From: Clostridia bacterium
GTDB taxonomy: Bacteria; Bacillota; Clostridia; Oscillospirales; CAG-272
Assembly: GCA_017938885.1 (NCBI GenBank)
Contig: JAGBAS010000013.1
Span: forward strand, 1 to 51,409
Reading direction: 5' to 3'
DNA length: 51,409 nucleotides
Part shown: positions 24,849-33,049 of the stretch, piece by piece
Position numbering within the stretch: the stretch's first letter is position 1
Layout: each line of letters begins with the position of its first letter
Notes under the pieces: generated by a model
Database searches by the model: none
What the model saw: only the letters and a program-made list of their open reading frames with translations
Told to the model about the DNA's origin: nothing
Program-made: the position numbers and the translations under genes

Positions 24849-25174
24849 AGTCCCAGCTCCGCCAGCCGCTTCGCCGTTTCATAGGCGGGAGCCTCGGCGG
24901 CAAGGATGTTGACCCCCTTGGCCTCGGCGGTGCTCCTCACGCTCTCCTCCAGGGTGACTCCCTCGCAGAGGATGATGCAGGACACGTCGGCCAGGGTGGC
25001 TACGGCCACGATATTGAGATTGGACATGATGGTGAGCCAGACGTTATCCGCCTGCGCCCGCCCCATGACCCAGGAGAGCAGGTCTCCGATGTACACCCCC
25101 TCCACTTCACGGTCGCCCTCGGGCAACGTGACGGAGGTCAAGGACAGAGTATCTTTCAGTTCTGTAACCGTCAC
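24845..25174 (-). CDS. DRTGG-domain protein (first of two)
   Basis: A 109-residue protein. The GTG at 25174 overlaps the stop of the upstream gene by 3 bases and follows GGAGGAGG; the frame is open further upstream but lacks a ribosome site. It resembles DRTGG domains: TLPEGDREVEGVYIGDLLSWVMGRAQADNVWLTI and an ending with NILAAEAPAYETAKRL. These small alpha/beta domains are found free or attached to phosphotransacetylase and CBS proteins and likely bind a nucleotide-type ligand. A second related protein is encoded at 27030-27395 in the same operon. Confidence 0.78.
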   Translation of the reverse strand: MTVTELKDTLSLTSVTLPEGDREVEGVYIGDLLSWVMGRAQADNVWLTIMSNLNIVAVATLADVSCIILCEGVTLEESVRSTAEAKGVNILAAEAPAYETAKRLAELGL

Positions 25175-26466
25175 TGTTTCGATTCCTCCTCCTTGGTTTT
25201 CAGTAATGTCTCCAGCTGCTGGTTCCGCAGGATGACGCAACCGTCCTCCGCCGCCCGGCCGCAGACCACGTCCTCGGCAAAGGCTCGGCAGTTGGGGGCT
25301 CCGCATGCGCCGCAGTCGATACCCGGCAGGGCATCGGCCAGCTTCTGGATCACCGCCATCATCCGCAGGGACTCGCCGAAGTTGGTGGAGAGCCGTTGGA
25401 TGGGCATATAGGTGGGCAGCTCGTCAAAGCAGTAATCCTCGGGGATGTAGTCCCGCTCAGACTCCGAGAGCAGAGTCTGGGAAACGGGCAGGTATCTGCG
25501 AAGGGTCTGGAGTCTGGCCTTGGCGACGAAGGGGTTCTCCACCACCATGGCTCCGCCCACGCACCCGCCGGGGCAGGCGTTGAGCTCCACGAATTCCAGG
25601 CCCGCAATATTGCCGTTGTCCAGCTGCTCCAGCACGCGGTTGACGTTCTCGATGCCGTCCGCGGCCAGATACTTATCGTTGAAGAGCGCCGAAGCCTCTC
25701 CGCCCGTCGTGGCCCAGCTGATGCCGATCATGCCCGATTGGGACAGATTCTCCGGCTCCTTGCCGCGGCGCATGACGTTGATGAGGCTGAAATAAACGTC
25801 GCTGATGGACAGGACCTCGTCCACCTCGCTTTGGTAGTCCCCGAACCCGTTGCGGACGTAGCTGACCTTACCGGGACAGGGGGAGATAAAGCATACGCAG
25901 ATATCCTCCCGCGTCAGCTCGGGGTGCTCCTTCATGGCGCGCTCCAGAGCCAGCTTGGCGGCGATCTCCATGGGGGGAAGGATCTGCATGATATGCTCCT
26001 TCAGGGTGGGATACCGCAGGGATATCAGACGAAGCACGACGGGACAGGCGGAATTGATGACGGGCTTGGGGATGCCCACGGTCTTGAGGTAGGTCCTGGT
26101 GTAGGCCGAGACCAGCTCGGCGGCCTTGGATACCTCAAAGACGTCGTCGAATCCGATGTCCTTGAGTCCCTGAAGCACGTAGTCCACGTCCTCCAGATCC
26201 TCGAATTGTCCGTACAGGGTAGGCGCGGGTAGCGCGATCTTGTACTTGTTGGTCTTCAGCACCTTATCCAGGCGGCTGTAGGTGGCCTTTTTGGCCTTGT
26301 TCTGGCAGATCTTGATGCAGATACCGCAGTCGATACAGCGTCCCGGGTTGATCTTGGCGTGGCCGTCCACGATGCGGATGGCCTCGGTGGGACAGTGCTT
26401 CAGACAGGTCGTACATCCCGTACAGCGTGACAGGTCCAGAGATACCGAATGTTCATACGAGTTCAT
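25171..26466 (-). CDS. Sensory-type [FeFe]-hydrogenase-like iron-sulfur protein
   Basis: A 431-residue protein. Two ferredoxin clusters (CTGCTTCLKHC, CIDCGICIKIC) precede a hydrogenase large-subunit domain. The H-cluster cysteines are kept but their motifs differ from catalytic enzymes: NSACPVVLRL replaces TSCSPGW, ISPCPGKVSY replaces PCTAKK, and NACPGGCVGG is the third. The C-terminus has an extra four-cysteine motif (CGACGAPNC with a later C), as in RnfB-type Fe-S domains. The ATG at 26466 follows AAAGGAG. Divergent homologues of this type are considered sensory or regulatory rather than efficient catalysts (family knowledge). Placement next to GHKL and DRTGG proteins suggests redox or H2 sensing for the operon. 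Confidence 0.85.
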   Translation of the reverse strand: MNSYEHSVSLDLSRCTGCTTCLKHCPTEAIRIVDGHAKINPGRCIDCGICIKICQNKAKKATYSRLDKVLKTNKYKIALPAPTLYGQFEDLEDVDYVLQGLKDIGFDDVFEVSKAAELVSAYTRTYLKTVGIPKPVINSACPVVLRLISLRYPTLKEHIMQILPPMEIAAKLALERAMKEHPELTREDICVCFISPCPGKVSYVRNGFGDYQSEVDEVLSISDVYFSLINVMRRGKEPENLSQSGMIGISWATTGGEASALFNDKYLAADGIENVNRVLEQLDNGNIAGLEFVELNACPGGCVGGAMVVENPFVAKARLQTLRRYLPVSQTLLSESERDYIPEDYCFDELPTYMPIQRLSTNFGESLRMMAVIQKLADALPGIDCGACGAPNCRAFAEDVVCGRAAEDGCVILRNQQLETLLKTKEEESKQ

Positions 26467-26602
26467 AGCACCCGTGTCTCCTTTCCCGGCTGTGTCGGTC
26501 GGGGTTGTCCCCGAGCCCGATGCTGTGCCGAAATGGTGGGACGAATGAATCTCTCCCCGCAGTGATATGTGCCGCAGGCGCATATCACGGTTTTGATCGC
26601 CG

Positions 26603-27028
26603 TCAGGCGAGCAAAACGGTCATAGTGATGGTGGTACCCTCACCCACGACCGACTCGATCTTCATATCGTCGGTATAGCGCTTCATATTCGGGAGCCCCA
26701 TGCCCGCGCCGAAGCCCAGAGAGCGCACGTTATCGGGGGCTGTGGAATAGCCCTCCTGCATTGCCTTTTCCACGTCGGCAATACCGGGGCCTCGGTCGGT
26801 AAGGATCATCACGATGCGATCCTCGTACACGAGAACCTCCGCCTCACCGCCATCCGCGTGGATGACCATGTTGATCTCGCCCTCGTACATGGCGATGGAG
26901 ATCTTACGGATGACCTCGGGGGGGATACCCAGCCTGCGCAGGTTCTTCTTGACCTGCACAGAGGCCTGACCGGCAGAGGTGAAATCCTCTCCGTCCACCA
27001 CGAAATGAAATCTTACTGCCTCGTCCAT
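26603..27028 (-). CDS. RsbW-like GHKL ATP-binding protein (anti-sigma/serine kinase type)
   Basis: A 141-residue protein with an RsbW-type fold: the N-box region VIRKISIAMYEGEINMVIHA, G1 box LTDRGPGI and G2 region SLGFGAGMGLPNMKRY. RsbW/SpoIIAB proteins bind ATP and either phosphorylate an anti-sigma antagonist or bind a sigma factor. No partner sigma factor or STAS protein is in the window. The ATG starts one base after the DRTGG gene ends. Together with the other ATPase and the sensory hydrogenase it forms the regulatory block of the operon. Confidence 0.85.
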   Translation of the reverse strand: MDEAVRFHFVVDGEDFTSAGQASVQVKKNLRRLGIPPEVIRKISIAMYEGEINMVIHADGGEAEVLVYEDRIVMILTDRGPGIADVEKAMQEGYSTAPDNVRSLGFGAGMGLPNMKRYTDDMKIESVVGEGTTITMTVLLA

Positions 27029-27029
27029 A

Positions 27030-27395
27030 TCAGTTCACCGCTTTTGCCTCGGTAGGACTCACGCCCAGCCCCGCAAGGTAGAGCTTGCCGCAGGCCTCGT
27101 ACATCCGCTTGGTGGTCTTCAGCACCACCAGATCGGATTCCTTCGCCAGGCGGATCATTTCGTCTGTGGGACACTTGGAGCGGACGAAGACGACGCATCT
27201 CATGTCCATCATCTCGGCGGTGCGGATGACCTGGGGATTGCAGAGTCCCGTGAGGAGCACGGCCTGATCCTTGACGTAGGCCAGGACGTCGCTCATCATG
27301 TCGCTGCCGCAGGCGGAGTGGACCTCGTCGTCCAGAAACTCCTCGCCGCAGACCACCTCCGCGTCAAGGATCTCCTGAATGGTTGAAATTTTCAT
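27030..27395 (-). CDS. DRTGG-domain protein (second of two)
   Basis: A 121-residue protein with a DRTGG-type sequence: TIQEILDAEVVCGEEFLDDEVHSACGSDMMSDVLAYVKDQ followed by GLCNPQVIRTAEMMD. It is more canonical than the 109-residue copy at 24845-25174. It carries four cysteines. GGGAG precedes the ATG. It is the second gene of the hydrogenase operon and probably binds a small ligand; its role there is inferred only. Confidence 0.8.
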   Translation of the reverse strand: MKISTIQEILDAEVVCGEEFLDDEVHSACGSDMMSDVLAYVKDQAVLLTGLCNPQVIRTAEMMDMRCVVFVRSKCPTDEMIRLAKESDLVVLKTTKRMYEACGKLYLAGLGVSPTEAKAVN

Positions 27396-27425
27396 AGTAC
27401 CAAGCTCCCTATCGTAGGATGGAAA

Positions 27426-27920
27426 TTACATGTACTTAGCCAGGATACCGGCCATGTCCTTGGCGACCAGACGGCCGTAGACCTCGCCGTTGATGGTCAG
27501 GACGGGAGCCAGACCGCAAGCACCGATGCAGCGGGTGGCCTCCAGGGAGTACTTACCGTCGGCAGAGGTGCTGCCGACAGCCACGTTCAGGATGCGGGAG
27601 CACTCCTCGATGATATCGCCCGAGCCCTTGACGTAGCAGGCGGTACCGAGGCAGACAGCCACGGCGACCTCACCGTCGGGGTTGAGCTTGAACTGGGAAT
27701 AGAAGGACACGACGCCGTAGATCTGCTCGGCGGGGATACCCGTCTTGTCGGCGATGATCTTCTGCACCTCGACGGGCAGATAGCCGTAGATCTCCTGCGC
27801 CTCCTGCAGGATGGGCATCATCTTGCCCTTTACGCCGTCGTACTTCGCGATGACCTCAAGCAGCTTGGCTTCCTGCTCGGCGGTGCCGCGGAAATCGACC
27901 GTAGTCAACTTCTTCTTCAT
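27426..27920 (-). CDS. hydC: NuoE/HydC-like [2Fe-2S] subunit of the bifurcating hydrogenase
   Basis: A 164-residue protein of the 24-kDa NADH dehydrogenase/HydC family. The helical N-terminal half is followed by a thioredoxin-like domain whose cysteines are spaced CLGTAC and CIGAC, the usual [2Fe-2S] pattern. GAGGAGGT precedes the ATG at 27920. It is the first gene of the operon, well apart from hydB and hydA, with the regulatory genes between, a typical arrangement in Clostridia. It should pass electrons between HydB and HydA. Confidence 0.93.
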   Translation of the reverse strand: MKKKLTTVDFRGTAEQEAKLLEVIAKYDGVKGKMMPILQEAQEIYGYLPVEVQKIIADKTGIPAEQIYGVVSFYSQFKLNPDGEVAVAVCLGTACYVKGSGDIIEECSRILNVAVGSTSADGKYSLEATRCIGACGLAPVLTINGEVYGRLVAKDMAGILAKYM

Positions 27921-28017
27921 AACTTTTGAGACCTCCTCAATGTGTTTTTTTGCGTTGAATTGACCGCATTGTACGCTCACCCGTCCGGGAAACGAATGGG
28001 CATACGCATACAAGGAT

Positions 28018-28046
28018 ATTATATCACAAACCCTTTGAAAAGTCCA
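28018..28046 (-). promoter_or_regulatory. Promoter of the hydrogenase operon
   Basis: Minus strand: TGGACT (28046-28041), 17-base spacer, TATAAT (28023-28018); start near 28011, giving a leader of about 90 bases. It is back to back with the promoter at 28173. Confidence 0.8.
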
Positions 28047-28172
28047 TAGGTTCCCGTTAAAAAAATGAAGAAACTTGTTAGAAAAATGTCAATATTCCTC
28101 TTCTTAAAATGTCAACCTGCACACATGGCTGTATATTTTCACTTTTTCATGTATATTTTCCCTGTAAAACCG

Positions 28173-28201
28173 TTGAAAAAACACGGATTTCGTGGTATAA
28201 T
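28173..28201 (+). promoter_or_regulatory. Promoter of the GTPase-NYN fusion gene
   Basis: TTGAAA (28173-28178), 17-base spacer, TATAAT (28196-28201), an excellent sigma-A match. The leader of about 140 bases contains the repeat at 28236-28319. Confidence 0.85.
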
Positions 28202-28235
28202 GGGGGAGATTGATTCTATCGAATGCGCTGCGACG

Positions 28236-28319
28236 AAATACAAGATACACGCCGAGCAAGCTCGGCGGATACAAGATATCGCGCCCGACTCGGTATCTTA
28301 TATCTCGTATCTTGTATCT
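28236..28319. repeat. ATACAAGATAC palindromic leader element
   Basis: ATACAAGATAC (28238-28248) and its exact inverse GTATCTTGTAT (28307-28317) flank a GCCGAG/CTCGGC hairpin (28251-28256 with 28261-28266) and more GATACAAGATATC-like sequence. The same short words occur at 523-545. It would fold in the 5' leader of the fusion gene. Confidence 0.6.
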
Positions 28320-28348
28320 TCCCACCCCTCATGAAAGGAGTCCTCACC

Positions 28349-30949
28349 ATGAAGAAAAAGCTCACCGTCGGTATCCTCGCCCACGTGGACGCGGGGAAGA
28401 CCACTCTGTCCGAGGCGCTCCTGTACCTGTCGGGCAAGCTCCGCACCCATGGCCGCGTGGATCATGGCAACACCTATCTGGACTATAACCCCATGGAGCG
28501 GGAGAGAGGCATCACCATCTTCTCCAAGCAGGCGCGGTTCTCCACCGAGGCCTGTGACTATATCCTTCTGGACACCCCCGGCCACGTGGACTTCTCCGCC
28601 GAGGCCGAGCGGGTGCTGACCCTTCTGGACTACGCCGTTTTGGTGGTCTCGGCTCCCAACGGAGTGCAGAACCACACCCGCACCCTCTGGCAGCTTTTGG
28701 AGCATTACAACGTTCCCACCTTCCTCTTCGTCAACAAGACCGACATCGCGGTGAAGCGCAAGGAGGAGCTGGAAGCCGACCTGCAAAAGGTCCTGTCCCC
28801 CGCCTGCATGGGCTTCTACGAGAAGGAATCCACCCCCGAGCGGGACGAACGTCTGTCCATGCTGCGGGAGGACTGGATGGAGGCGGTGCTGGAGGGGGAG
28901 ACCATTGAGGACGGAGCGATCGCCGAGCAGGTGAGCCGGCGCAAGCTCTTCCCCGTCCTTTTCGGTGCGGCTCTGCGGCTGGACGGGGTGGCCTTTCTGC
29001 TGGATGCCCTGGACCGCTACGCCCCCGCGCCCGTCTACGAGGGAGAGGCCTTTGGCGCCAAGGTATACAAGATCAACCGCGCGGGCAGTACCCGCCTGAC
29101 CTATATCAAGCTGACGGGCGGCACCCTCACCACCCGTGACGAGATCACCTATATCGCCGCCGACGGCAGGACGGTCACCGAAAAGGTGTCCCAGCTCCGT
29201 CTGTATTCGGGGGACAAATTCGAGCAGGTAGACCGTGTGGAGGCAGGGGAGATCGCCGCCGTCATCGGGCTCTCCGCTACTTACGCGGGTCAAGGCCTGG
29301 GCACCGAGGCCGACACGGGCCGCCCCATCCTGGAGCCTGTCCTGTCCTACGCCATCACTCTCCCCGAGGGGGTAGATCCCCGGGTGGCCTTCCCCAAGCT
29401 CAAGGAGCTGGAGGAGGAGGAGCCCTCTCTCCACCTCACCTGGAACACCGAGCTGTCCCAGATCGAAGCCCGCCTCAGGGGGGACATCCAGACCGATCTC
29501 TTGAAGCGGCTCATCTCCGACCGCTTCGCCATGGACTGCGCCATCGACGAGGGGCGCATCCTCTACAAGGAAAAGATCGCCGCCCGCACCGTGGGCATCG
29601 GACATTTCGAGCCGCTCCGCCACTACGCCGAGGTGCAGCTCCTCATGGAGCCCCTCCCCGCAGGATCGGGGCTGGTATTTGATACCCATCTGCCCGAAAA
29701 TATCCTGGACCTCAACTGGCAGAGGCTCATCCTCACCCACCTCTATGAGAAGGCCCACCGAGGCACTCTGACGGGGGCCCTCTTGACCGACACCAGGATG
29801 GTGCTGGTAGCGGGCCGCGCCCACCTCAAGCACACCGAGGGGGGCGACTTCCGCGAGGCCACCTACCGCGCCGTCCGCCAGGGGCTCATGAAGGCGGGCT
29901 GTACCCTTTTGGAGCCTTACTACAAATTCCGCCTGAAAATCCCCGCCTCCCTGGTGGGACGCGCCATGACCGATCTGCAAAACCGTCACGCCGACTTCCG
30001 GCTGGAGTCCTCCGCCGCCGAGGCGGCGGTGCTCGTGGGCCGAGGCCCCGTTTCCACCCTCCATGGCTATATCCGTGAGGTCATTACCTACACCCGAGGG
30101 CAGGGGCGCATGGCCTGCATTTCGGATGGCTACGAGCCCTGCCACAACACCGAGGAAATCGTGGCGGCGGCGGGCTACGATCCTGAGGCGGACTTGGAAA
30201 ATACCCCCCATTCGGTGTTCTGCTCCCATGGCGCAGGGGTGGTGATCCCCTGGCAGGAGGTGGACGCCCACAAGCATCTGGAGGCCCATATCAGCCGCCC
30301 CGTCTCGGATAGCGCATCGGATACCGCCGCTCGTATCCTCCCCCGCCCCTCGGGTCTGGCCAAGCGTTATGCCCTGTCCGACGAGGAGCTGGAGGCCATC
30401 ATGCTGCGGGAGTTCGGCCCCATCAAGCGCCGCCGCTACTCCGAGCCCAAGCGGGTGGCCGATATGCCCGCCAAGCGGGAGAAGCCCAAGCCCCAAAAGC
30501 CGCCCCGCCGCCTGGTGCTGGTGGACGGCTACAATCTCATCTTTGCCTGGGATACCCTGACCGAGGTCGCCAACTACAGCCTGGAAAAGGCCAGAGAGAC
30601 CCTCATGGACATCCTGGCGAGCTACACCGCCTTTACCAAGACCGAGCTGATTCTGGTCTTTGACGCTTACCGCGTCAAGGATGGAACGGGCTCCGACACC
30701 GAGCGGGACGGTTTCCGCGTGGTCTATACCAAGCAGAACCAGACCGCCGATGCCTACATTGAAAAGGTCATCCACGATCTGGGCCCCGACTACTCCATCC
30801 GCGTGGTCACGGGTGATTACCTCCTGCAAGTATCCGCTGTCACAGCAGGCGTTTCTCGCATGACCACCAAGGAATTCATAGCCGAGATCGCCAGAGTCAG
30901 CGGAGAGATCACCGCCTTCATCCACCGCCTGGCGAACGGGCGGGAATAA
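28349..30949 (+). CDS. TetM/EF-G-like ribosome-protection GTPase fused to a YacP/Rae1-like NYN endoribonuclease
   Basis: An 866-residue protein; AAAGGAG precedes the ATG. Residues 1 to about 640 are a translational GTPase of the ribosomal-protection type: P-loop AHVDAGKTT at 11-19, RERGITI (G2), DTPGHVDF from 75 (G3), NKTD from 129 (G4), then EF-G-like domains. A basic, proline-rich linker (about 640-718) leads to an NYN/PIN-like domain (about 720-860) with four acidic positions: LVDGYN (Asp726), LVFDAY, QTADAYIEK and VTGDY. The last domain closely resembles B. subtilis Rae1 (YacP), a ribosome-dependent mRNA endonuclease acting near the A site. The fusion suggests a GTPase that clears the A site and cleaves mRNA or rRNA there (inference). 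Tetracycline resistance cannot be assumed. Confidence 0.9.
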   Translation: MKKKLTVGILAHVDAGKTTLSEALLYLSGKLRTHGRVDHGNTYLDYNPMERERGITIFSKQARFSTEACDYILLDTPGHVDFSAEAERVLTLLDYAVLVVSAPNGVQNHTRTLWQLLEHYNVPTFLFVNKTDIAVKRKEELEADLQKVLSPACMGFYEKESTPERDERLSMLREDWMEAVLEGETIEDGAIAEQVSRRKLFPVLFGAALRLDGVAFLLDALDRYAPAPVYEGEAFGAKVYKINRAGSTRLTYIKLTGGTLTTRDEITYIAADGRTVTEKVSQLRLYSGDKFEQVDRVEAGEIAAVIGLSATYAGQGLGTEADTGRPILEPVLSYAITLPEGVDPRVAFPKLKELEEEEPSLHLTWNTELSQIEARLRGDIQTDLLKRLISDRFAMDCAIDEGRILYKEKIAARTVGIGHFEPLRHYAEVQLLMEPLPAGSGLVFDTHLPENILDLNWQRLILTHLYEKAHRGTLTGALLTDTRMVLVAGRAHLKHTEGGDFREATYRAVRQGLMKAGCTLLEPYYKFRLKIPASLVGRAMTDLQNRHADFRLESSAAEAAVLVGRGPVSTLHGYIREVITYTRGQGRMACISDGYEPCHNTEEIVAAAGYDPEADLENTPHSVFCSHGAGVVIPWQEVDAHKHLEAHISRPVSDSASDTAARILPRPSGLAKRYALSDEELEAIMLREFGPIKRRRYSEPKRVADMPAKREKPKPQKPPRRLVLVDGYNLIFAWDTLTEVANYSLEKARETLMDILASYTAFTKTELILVFDAYRVKDGTGSDTERDGFRVVYTKQNQTADAYIEKVIHDLGPDYSIRVVTGDYLLQVSAVTAGVSRMTTKEFIAEIARVSGEITAFIHRLANGRE

Positions 30950-30999
30950 TACTATTTTACAATCAAAATTTTGTAATCAAGGTTTCCGCCGGAAATGCC

Positions 31000-31105
31000 T
31001 TCTCACCGCTTCGCGGAGCTCCCCTAAAGGGGGAGCCTTGGGGTTTCGGGCAGTTCAAAGGCTCTCCCCCCGGGAGAGCTCCCGCCACAGGCGGGTGAGA
31101 GGGCA
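31000..31105. repeat. Palindromic intergenic repeat pair
   Basis: Two opposed units, one with CTCACCGCTTCGCGGAGC and AGGGGGAGCCTT (31004-31040), the other with AAGGCTCTCC, CCGGGAGAGC and GGCGGGTGAGAGGGC (31058-31105). They resemble the element at 2441-2641 in their GGGTGA/TCACC and CTTCGCGG words. Likely a dispersed clostridial repeat family. No gene lies in 30950-31150. Confidence 0.55.
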
Positions 31106-31150
31106 ACCACTCGTTCAAGGTTTTGAAAGGAAATTAGTATAAAGCGAACG

Positions 31151-31181
31151 AAAAGAGGGATGCGTCACGCTCCCTCTTTTT
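31151..31181. terminator. Bidirectional terminator
   Basis: AGAGGGA (31154-31160) pairs with TCCCTCT (31171-31177) around TGCGTCACGC, with A-rich and T-rich ends. It can end the fusion gene on the plus strand and the small RNA on the minus strand. Confidence 0.8.
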
Positions 31182-31336
31182 GTCGTATAAAATCTGCTCC
31201 CCTTTTGTTTTTTCCGCTGCTTGTGTATATCAGAGCCAGACAAGCGATGTATCCGATCGAAAGGAATCGGAACGGCGAAAACAAAAAGGGAGCGATGTTG
31301 TATGACACGGGAGACCTTCGCTGAAAGCGGCCTCCG
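31151..31336 (-). ncRNA. Orphan structured small RNA (three-way junction)
   Basis: A consensus promoter (31342-31370) and a terminator define a unit of about 186 bases with no neighbouring gene. On the minus strand the RNA starts with a hairpin (31310-31335). A long helix then forms between 31275-31293 and 31196-31217 (about 18 bp with a mismatch and a bulge). It encloses two hairpins: 31253-31257 with 31266-31270, and 31219-31224 with 31240-31245. The terminator follows. The pairings are read from sequence. I cannot assign it to 6S, SRP, RNase P or tmRNA: none of their signature motifs is present. A 47-codon frame (GTG at 31308 to TGA at 31165) overlaps it, so a small-protein gene is the alternative. 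Confidence 0.5.
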
Positions 31337-31341
31337 TTTAT

Positions 31342-31370
31342 ATCATAGCATACTCTATTCTTTTTGTCAA
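31342..31370 (-). promoter_or_regulatory. Promoter of the orphan small RNA
   Basis: Minus strand: TTGACA (31370-31365), 17-base spacer, TATGAT (31347-31342). It points away from the DUF5722 gene and toward 31151. Confidence 0.8.
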
Positions 31371-31412
31371 GTGATTGCCAAAAATTTCATACTCTAAATT
31401 TTCACATTCCGG

Positions 31413-33020
31413 TCACGAAAGCGGAGTCTGTCCGAAAATCGTCTCTGCCAGCGGGTCGGCCGGGACGGTTGGGTGCAGGAGGCTGTCGAACAGCTCCGCA
31501 CCGATATACGCCCGCGCCTCGGCCACCCACTTCCCTTCCGCCTCGGTATCCATGGCGCGGATGGCGTGGGTGATCTTTTTGTAGGGGCCCGGATGGATGA
31601 ACAGATGCTCGGCATCCGCGTAGCCCTCCTCGTAGCGCAGACCCAGGTGGAGTCCGCTTTCGTCGCCTTGAGGCATATCGGTGTAGCGGTTGATGAGGAA
31701 CTGCTCCAGGTTGGGACAGTTTCGCATTTTGAGGTAGAGCAGGACAAAGGCGTAGGCGCCCTTGTTCTCGCTCTCGGGGTCGTCGTAGTCGGTGTGGAAG
31801 CCCTGCTCGTCAAAGACCACGGGGCGGGGGGCGCCTCGGTAGCGCAGGTCGGGAGACTCGGCGAGGGCCTGCCAGACCTCGATGTTCTTCATGGTGATGC
31901 GGGGGGTATCCAAGGAGAAGGCCGCCGTTTTGTCGTTGTAGAAATCGGGCTTGGTCAGATCCTCGGGGTAGGGATGGGCGGAGATGCCCCAGGGGAAGTC
32001 ACCGTCTCGGCGGGAAAGCTCAGCCAGGCGGTACAGGCATTCCTTAGAGGAATAGTACCGCAACGGATCGGGACGGAAGGGGATGGCGAAGTGATGGTCA
32101 AAGGAGACGTCGACGCGGAAGGTGGCGTTGTACCTGCGCCCGATCAGGTGGGCCAGGCGGAGCTGCTGGGTATACTCCTCCATGTACGCGGCGCAGGGCA
32201 TGGGCCCGCAGTTGTGCCATACCGCCTGGGCGTTGATCTCGTTGCCCACATCCACGACCGTGACGCAGAACAGGGGACTTGACGGGTCAGCGTAGCGGGC
32301 GCAGAGAAAGTCCACGCAGGCGCAGTACATATTCAGGCCTTCCTCGTCGGTGATGTTGAAGGCCGACATCTGCTCGGAGAAGCCCGTATCCTCATAATCG
32401 GGATGGCCGATCACCGTGCGGAGGTCGCCGTCCGAGCCCTTAAGACGATAGGAGAAGCGGTTGATGAGCCGCAGAAGGCAGGGGATCCCCCGCTGGATAC
32501 AGGGCATCATGAGACGGTCGTAGGTATCCATCATGGACTTCACGAACCAGTAGGTCTTGCCGTTCCAGATATGGGGGATGTCCCCCTCGGCGGGGGTGAG
32601 GGTCTGGATCCAGGCGGAGTTGACCTCGGTCATCATGCCGCCGAAGCCATAGTAGTCCACGTCCTCCCCGGGACACGTGACCCACGTGCCGATGGGCTTT
32701 CCAACGGGCGGGCGGGGGGTATGGCCGCGGGTGGCGGTAGGATCTATATCCGTGACGTAGCATACGCCGTCCGCCGTTTCCCCGTCGGCGATCACGCAAA
32801 AGCGGGCAATGAGCAGGTCATAGCCGTCGGCGCGGCGGGGGAAGATCAGGCGATCTCCCTCGACGCGCTGTGATTCCGCCAGCACACGGGTCGGGGTATG
32901 CCGTCCCGCGCCGCCCTTTACAAGCGGCACAAAAGCCCGTCCCCAGGTCAGGACGGGCATAGGGATATCCGCGATCAGCTCAATGCGGTCGGGGTAGGCA
33001 ACGATGGCTTGAATGGTCAT
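31413..33020 (-). CDS. DUF5722-like protein, probable GH-A clan TIM-barrel hydrolase
   Basis: A 535-residue protein without a signal peptide. An N-terminal beta-rich part of about 110 residues precedes an (alpha/beta)8-like domain that begins GFGGMMTEVNSAWI, which I associate with DUF5722. Two glutamates sit where clan GH-A enzymes keep their catalytic pair: VVDVGNEIN (end of strand 4) and PVVFDEQGFHT (end of strand 7). A retaining glycosidase is therefore plausible but no substrate is evident. It is a single gene with its own strong promoter; the 3' end lies close to the small-RNA promoter. No close sugar-transport partner on the same strand. Confidence 0.72.
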   Translation of the reverse strand: MTIQAIVAYPDRIELIADIPMPVLTWGRAFVPLVKGGAGRHTPTRVLAESQRVEGDRLIFPRRADGYDLLIARFCVIADGETADGVCYVTDIDPTATRGHTPRPPVGKPIGTWVTCPGEDVDYYGFGGMMTEVNSAWIQTLTPAEGDIPHIWNGKTYWFVKSMMDTYDRLMMPCIQRGIPCLLRLINRFSYRLKGSDGDLRTVIGHPDYEDTGFSEQMSAFNITDEEGLNMYCACVDFLCARYADPSSPLFCVTVVDVGNEINAQAVWHNCGPMPCAAYMEEYTQQLRLAHLIGRRYNATFRVDVSFDHHFAIPFRPDPLRYYSSKECLYRLAELSRRDGDFPWGISAHPYPEDLTKPDFYNDKTAAFSLDTPRITMKNIEVWQALAESPDLRYRGAPRPVVFDEQGFHTDYDDPESENKGAYAFVLLYLKMRNCPNLEQFLINRYTDMPQGDESGLHLGLRYEEGYADAEHLFIHPGPYKKITHAIRAMDTEAEGKWVAEARAYIGAELFDSLLHPTVPADPLAETIFGQTPLS

Positions 33021-33049
33021 GGACGGCTCCTTGGCGATGGTTTTTCTCT

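Noticed and set aside
28349..30949. Tetracycline resistance gene
   Set aside because: The NYN fusion and chromosomal context without mobile genes argue for a housekeeping or stress factor rather than a classic resistance gene.
31165..31308. 47-residue peptide gene
   Set aside because: It has a GTG start and only a weak ribosome site, and its codons overlap a long RNA helix. Kept as an alternative, not called as a gene.
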